64,000 nucleotides of DNA from Nocardiopsis dassonvillei subsp. dassonvillei DSM 43111 (GTDB lineage: Bacteria > Actinomycetota > Actinomycetes > Streptosporangiales > Streptosporangiaceae): positions 248,001 through 312,000 of the forward strand of contig NC_014211.1 in the NCBI RefSeq assembly GCF_000092985.1, in the 5' to 3' direction. Below, piece after piece: positions 60,301 through 64,000 of the stretch (its first letter is position 1; every line of letters starts with the position of its first letter). Position numbers and translations under genes: made by a program. The notes under the pieces were generated by a model that saw nothing but the letters and a program-made list of their open reading frames with translations, ran no database searches and was not told where the DNA came from.

Positions 60301-60876
60301 GTCCGCGAGCGCCTGGGCCTGCCGGAGGGCAAGAAGGTCATCCTCTACGCGCCCACCTGGCGCGACGACAAGTTCTACTCCGTCGGCAAGTACAAGCTGG
60401 ACCTGCACCTGGACCTGCGGCGGCTGTACGACGCCCTCGGCGACGACCACGTGCTGCTGTTCCGCAGGCACCCCAACATCGTCGACCGGGTGCCGAACGT
60501 GGGCAAGGACTTCGTCTTCGACGTCTCGGCCTACCCCGAGATCCAGGAGCTGTTCCTGGTCACGGACATCCTCATCACCGACTACTCGTCGCTGATGTTC
60601 GACTTCGCCAACACCGGCCGCCCGATGCTGTTCTTCACCTACGACCTGGAGGAGTACCGCGACAGCCTGCGCGGGTTCTACTTCGACTTCGCCGAGACCG
60701 CCCCGGGCCCGCTGCTGCGCACCTCCGACGAGGTCATCGACTCGATCCGCGACATCGACGGGGTCCAGGAGGCCCACAGGGAGCGGTACGAGGCCTTCGT
60801 GAACCAGTTCTGCCCCCTGGACGACGGCAAGGCCGCGGCCCGGGTGGTCGAGCAGGTCTTCGGCAAGCTCCTCTGA
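57382..60876 (+). CDS. bifunctional GT2 glycosyltransferase / CDP-glycerol glycerophosphotransferase
   Basis: 1164 residues. N-terminal GT-A glycosyltransferase family 2 domain (about 1-300): VVVPIYNVERYLDECLRSLQ, VMVDDGSPDGS, DXD-type VDSDD at 88-92. A central beta-rich region (about 400-780) has no family I recognise. The C-terminal glycerophosphotransferase (TagF/TarF-like, about 790-1160) has QTWHGSMLKRIGFDI (near 892), YAPTWRDD, FRRHPN and TDYSSLMFDFANTGRPM (near 1066). It likely extends a teichoic-acid or similar glycerol/ribitol-phosphate cell wall polymer at the membrane face. GTG at 57382 has GGAG 7 nt upstream; a TTG at 57370 is also in frame. galE follows. Confidence 0.9.
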   Translation: MVALSVVVPIYNVERYLDECLRSLQVQTWDDLEVVMVDDGSPDGSAAIAARYAEQDPRFRLIQQENGGLGAARNTGIEHARGDFLTFVDSDDVIPSYAFGYHLESLRRSGSDFSSGNVHRLNELGTRQSPMHRRIFRTAKTGTHITREDTLLVDRLATNKVWRRSFWDRHGMTFPVGVLHEDIPVAIPLHFLAESVDVLSAPVYLWRERPSDDKSITQDRLRPQALEDRVSAVTKVSDFLRENQPPLQKRRWDAVALGSDLRLFLQVLDRADADFTRRLVELGNAYLDQVDDKVLRDLPAIERLKWHLIRQRKVEQLREVIVFNKSAEHKKAKIVRHGIRYYADYPFKDDPAQGVPRSVYRVRSELKLRQKAEELTWVDGKLVVGGRVCLKYLRPNKRLQQQVRAWAVNAEDGRRVRLSTTTHQANEFRLAPTVATSRKDWGGYRIVIDPAELGDEGDWYVELGVVNRGFRRVDRLKKPAAADVRMLGPEQVRPGVWARPHWVDDFELRLTVERPAVVLDGSAVEGSSLVLSGRATGTPTEGLSAYVQRFPGDVEVPAKVETDGASVRVLADLAALTDGYQDRDAIAGSDPYEDWSVHLRDGSGRSRWIPFAEDGPEGRYAHSGLSVRVLPDFAGRTRVRVERPQPLLTAVSWDDDVLDLRGDFPETPTGELSLVVKAVGRMEEHLFPVEAADGRFSASVPPTAIPNFGTKVPLTPGNYRFLLRTATGDNQWDDRRIGFSRELRTAKFPAPEKEGGFDLELKPDGRGWPVLRLGSVLRPEEQGSYAQQVLREEVYPKLRRKPVLPGIVFDSYTGKQFSDSPRDMYEELRRRGVETPMSWMVRNRQITLPPGLTEVRHTSREYFEALARSEFIVSNAHLPMWFEKQPGQKVVQTWHGSMLKRIGFDIEHVQFAGRNYHDRLRHETNQWDYLVSPSPWATPILRRAFGFENEILETGYPRNDIFHRPEREAVTEAVRERLGLPEGKKVILYAPTWRDDKFYSVGKYKLDLHLDLRRLYDALGDDHVLLFRRHPNIVDRVPNVGKDFVFDVSAYPEIQELFLVTDILITDYSSLMFDFANTGRPMLFFTYDLEEYRDSLRGFYFDFAETAPGPLLRTSDEVIDSIRDIDGVQEAHRERYEAFVNQFCPLDDGKAAARVVEQVFGKLL

Positions 60877-60900
60877 ACCGGGCGGGTTCGGGGGAAGGCA

Positions 60901-60926
60901 GGGGCCGCGCCGTCCGGCGCGGCCCC
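60901..60926 (+). terminator. hairpin between the transferase gene and galE
   Basis: GGGGCCGCGCC-gtcc-GGCGCGGCCCC, perfect 11-bp stem without T-run, 24 nt after the stop. Confidence 0.6.
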
Positions 60927-60950
60927 ACGACAGGGAGGGTGAAGAGGGCC

Positions 60951-61961
60951 TTGAGGATTCTGCTCACCGGAGGAGCCGGGTACATCGGTTCCCACACGGC
61001 GGTCGAGCTGGTCGCGCGCGGGCACCAGGTGGTCGTCCTGGACAACCTGGTCAACAGCAGCGAGGAGGCCGTGCGCCGGGTCGAGAAGATCACCGGCGCG
61101 CGGATCCCGTTCGTGCGGGGCGACTGCACCGAGCAGGGCGTCGTCGAGCGCGTCCTGGTGGAGCACGGCATCGAGGCCGTGGTGCACTTCGCCGGGCTCA
61201 AGGCGGTGGGGGAGTCCGTCAGCCAGCCGCTGCGGTACTACCGCAACAACCTGGACGCCCTGCTCACGCTCGCCGAGACGATGGACCGCGTCGGGGTGCG
61301 CGACCTGGTGTTCAGCTCCTCGGCCACCGTCTACGGCGACCCCGACACGGTGCCGATCGCCGAGGGGAGCGCGCTGCGGGTGACCAACCCCTACGGCGCG
61401 ACCAAGCTGTTCGGCGAGAGGATCCTGGAGGACCTCGCGGTGAGCGCGCCCGACTGGCGGATCACCGTGCTGCGGTACTTCAACCCGGTCGGCGCACACT
61501 CCAGCGGCCTGATCGGGGAGGACCCCAACGACATCCCCAACAACCTCTTCCCCTACATCTCCAAGGTCGCCGCGGGCAGGCTGCCCGAGCTGACGGTCTT
61601 CGGCGACGACTACGACACCGCGGACGGCACGGGGGTCCGGGACTACCTGCACGTGGTGGACCTGGCCCGGGGGCACGTCGCGGCGCTCGACCACCTGGCC
61701 TCGCAGAAGGGGCTCAGGGCCTTCAACCTGGGGACGGGGAGGGGCACCTCCGTCCTGGAGGCGATCCGCGCCTTCGAGGCGGCCTGCGGCCACACCATCC
61801 CCTTCCGGGTGGGGCCGCGCCGCGACGGCGACATCGCCACCTGCTTCGCCGACCCGGGGCTGGCCAACCGCGAACTGGGCTGGAGGGCCGAGCACACGGT
61901 GGCCGAGGCCTGCGCCGACGCCTGGCGCTGGCAGTCGGCCAACCCCGACGGCTACAGGTGA
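60951..61961 (+). CDS. galE: UDP-glucose 4-epimerase
   Basis: 336 residues from TTG 60951 (MRILLTGGAGYIGSH). NAD-binding TGGAGYIGSH at residues 6-15, SSSATVYG, and catalytic Tyr/Lys in NPYGATKLFGE; RYFNPVGAH and VRDYLHVVDLA are typical of GalE. It interconverts UDP-glucose and UDP-galactose for wall polysaccharides and the Leloir pathway. GTG 60939 is an alternative start. Placement after the teichoic-acid-type enzyme suggests a role in wall polymer sugar supply. Confidence 0.94.
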   Translation: MRILLTGGAGYIGSHTAVELVARGHQVVVLDNLVNSSEEAVRRVEKITGARIPFVRGDCTEQGVVERVLVEHGIEAVVHFAGLKAVGESVSQPLRYYRNNLDALLTLAETMDRVGVRDLVFSSSATVYGDPDTVPIAEGSALRVTNPYGATKLFGERILEDLAVSAPDWRITVLRYFNPVGAHSSGLIGEDPNDIPNNLFPYISKVAAGRLPELTVFGDDYDTADGTGVRDYLHVVDLARGHVAALDHLASQKGLRAFNLGTGRGTSVLEAIRAFEAACGHTIPFRVGPRRDGDIATCFADPGLANRELGWRAEHTVAEACADAWRWQSANPDGYR

Positions 61962-62062
61962 CCCCGCGGAGCGCGGAGTGAGGCAGTCCTCCGCGCTCCC
62001 GGACCGCCGGTGCGCCCCGCAGCCGGGACAACCTTCTCCAAGCGCCGAGCGTCGATGAGACG

Positions 62063-62227
62063 ATGCCGAAAAGAAGGGCAGAGCCGGGCATGGAACACGA
62101 CTGGGACGAAGAGCTCGAAGAGTACGAAGAAGGCGAAGAGCACTTCTACGACGATGAGGGCGCCTTCGGCGTCGGGCTCCCGCTGACGGCCGGGTCCGCC
62201 CACGGGGAGTGGACCCGGCGGGACTGA
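62063..62227 (+). CDS. possible small acidic protein
   Basis: 54 codons from ATG 62063, or 45 from ATG 62090. The core (MEHDWDEELEEYEEGEEHFY) is very acidic. There is no strong ribosome-binding site and its Glu codons are mostly GAA, unlike neighbours. The opposite strand encodes a hydrophobic stretch that is probably only its complement. I do not recognise it; weak call. Confidence 0.3.
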   Translation: MPKRRAEPGMEHDWDEELEEYEEGEEHFYDDEGAFGVGLPLTAGSAHGEWTRRD

Positions 62228-62240
62228 CCCCGGGGCCCGC

Positions 62241-63815
62241 TCAGCCGGCGGCGGCCCCCTCCGTCCTCCTCGCGGCCCGCTCCCCCGCGTCCCGGTGGGG
62301 CAGGAGCACGCCCAGGCCCCAGTGCAGCAGCAGGCCGCTGGCCAGCCCCACGAGCCACCCGTAGTCCGCCAGCGGCGCCAGGAACGGGACCAGACCCTCG
62401 GCCGGGAAGGGGCCCGACCCCTCGGGGGAGTGCGAACCGCCCACGGCCAGCACCGAGCCGACGCCGAAGGCCACCAGGGCGCGCCAGTTCCACCCGTGCC
62501 GGTACCAGTACTCCGAGCCGCGCTCGTACAGCGCGGGCAGGTTCATCCGCGTGCGGCGCAGCAGCCAGTAGTCGGCGAGCAGGACGCCCGCCACGGTGCC
62601 CAGGAGGCCGCCCACCGTGCCCAGCCAGGTGAAGATGTAGACGCTCTCGTTCTCCAGCAGCCGCCACGGCATGATCAGCACGCTGAGCACGCAGGTGGTG
62701 ATCGCCCCGGCGCGGAAGCTGATCAGCCGGGGCCTGAGGTTGGACAGGTCGTAGGCCGGACCGACCAGGTTGGCCGCGATGTTGGTGGAGACCGTGGCCA
62801 GCAGCACGACGAAGACCGCGAAGAGCAGGCCGATCCCGCTGTCCATCCGCGCCACGACGTCGATCGGGTTCCACAGGGGTTCGCCGTAGACGGCCGCGGT
62901 GCCCGCCGTGACCATGACGGCCAGCAGCGAGAACAGCGTCATCGTGGTGGGCAGGCCCAGCGTCTGGCCCACCACCTGGGCGCGCTGGGAGGACGAGAAG
63001 CGGGTGAAGTCGCTGATGTTGAGGGTCAGGGTCGCCCAGTAGCCGATCACGCCCATCAGCGACGGGAAGAACAGCGCCCAGAAGGAGGGCCCCCAGTCCA
63101 GGGGCTCGCCCGAGTCCAGGGACAGCATCGGGGCCAGGCCCCCGGCCTCCACGGCCATCCAGGCCAGCAGCGCGACGCCGCCGAGGATCATCAGCGGCGC
63201 GGCCCACACCTGGGTCCGGCGCACGCCCTCCATGCCCCACAGGATGATCGCGAGCTGGGCGACCCAGAACAGGCCGAAGGACAGCCACAGCGTCCACGGC
63301 TGGCCGCCCAGCGCCGCCGACCCCGTCCACCCGTCGCCGAGCAGCCGCCCGAGCAGGATGTACACCCCCTGGCCGCCGACCCAGGTCTGGATGCCGTACC
63401 AGCCGCAGGCGACCGCGCCGCGCAGCAGCGCGGGCAGGTTGGCGCCGCGCAGGCCGAAGGAGGCGCGCGCGAACACGGGGAAGGGGATGCCGTACCTGGC
63501 GCCCGCGTGGCCGGTCAGCACCATGGGCAGCAGGACGACGAGGTTGCCCAGGACCACGGCGAGCATGGCCTGGCGCCAGTCCATGCCCGCCGCGATCAGG
63601 CCGCTGGCCAGGGTCCAGGCCGGGATGCTGACCGACATGCTCACCCACAGGGCGCCGAAGCTGCCGGTGCCCCAGGTGCGCCGGGACATCGGGACGGGTT
63701 GGAGGTCGGCGTTGACGTAGGGGCCCTCGGGCAGGGAGGTCCCCTCGGCGAGGGACACCCGGCCGTCGGGGTGGGTGACGGCGGCGGGTTCCGCCGGGGT
63801 CGGGCTGTGGGTCAC
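62241..63815 (-). CDS. NCS1 family permease (hydantoin/allantoin/cytosine type)
   Basis: 524 residues with about 12 membrane segments. NCS1 signatures: GPYVNADLQPVPMSRRTWGT at the N-terminus, CGWYGIQTWVGGQGVYILLG (substrate helix region of Mhp1-like proteins) and LNISDFTRFSSSQR. Relatives import hydantoins, allantoin, uracil or cytosine by cation symport; these motifs fit the hydantoin/allantoin branch best. GTG at 63815 (MTHSPTPAEP) with an AGGTGA ribosome-binding site. Its upstream region (63816-64000) runs off the window and shows no gene. Confidence 0.9.
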   Translation of the reverse strand: MTHSPTPAEPAAVTHPDGRVSLAEGTSLPEGPYVNADLQPVPMSRRTWGTGSFGALWVSMSVSIPAWTLASGLIAAGMDWRQAMLAVVLGNLVVLLPMVLTGHAGARYGIPFPVFARASFGLRGANLPALLRGAVACGWYGIQTWVGGQGVYILLGRLLGDGWTGSAALGGQPWTLWLSFGLFWVAQLAIILWGMEGVRRTQVWAAPLMILGGVALLAWMAVEAGGLAPMLSLDSGEPLDWGPSFWALFFPSLMGVIGYWATLTLNISDFTRFSSSQRAQVVGQTLGLPTTMTLFSLLAVMVTAGTAAVYGEPLWNPIDVVARMDSGIGLLFAVFVVLLATVSTNIAANLVGPAYDLSNLRPRLISFRAGAITTCVLSVLIMPWRLLENESVYIFTWLGTVGGLLGTVAGVLLADYWLLRRTRMNLPALYERGSEYWYRHGWNWRALVAFGVGSVLAVGGSHSPEGSGPFPAEGLVPFLAPLADYGWLVGLASGLLLHWGLGVLLPHRDAGERAARRTEGAAAG

Positions 63816-64000
63816 GGGTCACCTGGTCTCGGTGGGCGGACGGGGAGGGCGGGGGATACGAGCGCTGCCGGACCCGGCGGGGGAACCCCGGGAAGGGCGG
63901 CGAAAAGTCCGGATTCGTTCCGGGCCGCCGAATATCCTCGCACGTCACAAGGCGCACAGGTGTCGTGGGCGGGTCGGGAGGGTTACCACGGGACCGCGCA

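Noticed and set aside
57339..61961. A 1540-codon frame that seems to fuse a long protein to GalE
   Set aside because: Only the last third is GalE; upstream of about 60939 the frame is out of register with the transferase gene and is Arg/Pro/Gly-rich shadow sequence.
61952..62203. 83-codon minus-strand hydrophobic frame
   Set aside because: Its hydrophobic part is the complement of an acidic GAA/GAG-rich stretch; no ribosome-binding site or family.

Overview
This 64 kb window is high-GC, with coding regions strongly G/C-biased at third positions. It carries the core informational locus of an actinobacterial chromosome. Gene order (tRNA-Thr, tRNA-Met, rpmG, a MaoC pair, murB, add, aminotransferase, tRNA-Trp, secE, nusG, rplK, rplA, then rplJL, rpoBC, str, S10, spc and alpha operons) and protein signatures (coiled-coil insert near the RpoC N-terminus, TTG start of rpoB, alpha operon without rpsD) point to a Streptosporangiales/Nocardiopsis-like or Streptomyces-like organism. 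This placement rests on synteny and protein recognition only; no search was run.

Layout. 1-1125: 3' end of an SbcC/SMC-like ATPase. 1288-1541: two tRNAs. 1621-7286: rpmG, a two-subunit hot-dog dehydratase, murB, a manganese-exporter gene behind a yybP-ykoY (Mn2+) riboswitch, and adenosine deaminase and a class I aminotransferase on the minus strand. 7509-13000: tRNA-Trp, secE, nusG, rplK, rplA, a minus-strand lipoprotein gene with an in-frame amber codon, an L10 leader, rplJ and rplL. 13850-21211: rpoB and rpoC. 21341-24367: a large repetitive Trp-rich DUF4190-type membrane protein. 24826-29099: rpsL, rpsG, fusA, tuf. 29352-47241: S10, spc and alpha operons with secY, adk, map, infA, rpoA and truA. 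47395-50077: a NUDIX hydrolase and a Pro-rich membrane protein (minus). 50576-54334: rplM, rpsI, glmM, a ROK kinase. 54403-64000: an accessory region with a Uma2-family protein, an SDR/enoyl-CoA hydratase operon, a bifunctional teichoic-acid-type transferase, galE and an NCS1 permease.

The genes supply transcription (rpoA, rpoB, rpoC, nusG), translation (about 35 ribosomal proteins, IF-1, EF-G, EF-Tu, MetAP), export (secE, secY) and cell envelope precursors (murB, glmM, galE, the teichoic-acid enzyme). Regulation visible in the DNA includes the Mn2+ riboswitch, an L10-type leader with an attenuator hairpin, several TTGACC/TANNNT-type promoters and many strong hairpin terminators.

The points most worth checking are: rpoC is frameshifted by an apparent 19-nt deletion at 17720/17721; RpoB carries Gly at the position equivalent to E. 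coli D516, a rifampicin-resistance position; the lipoprotein gene has one amber codon; the Trp-rich repeat protein is unfamiliar; and nested palindromes lie upstream of secY. I found no CRISPR array, prophage, insertion sequence or obvious defence system.
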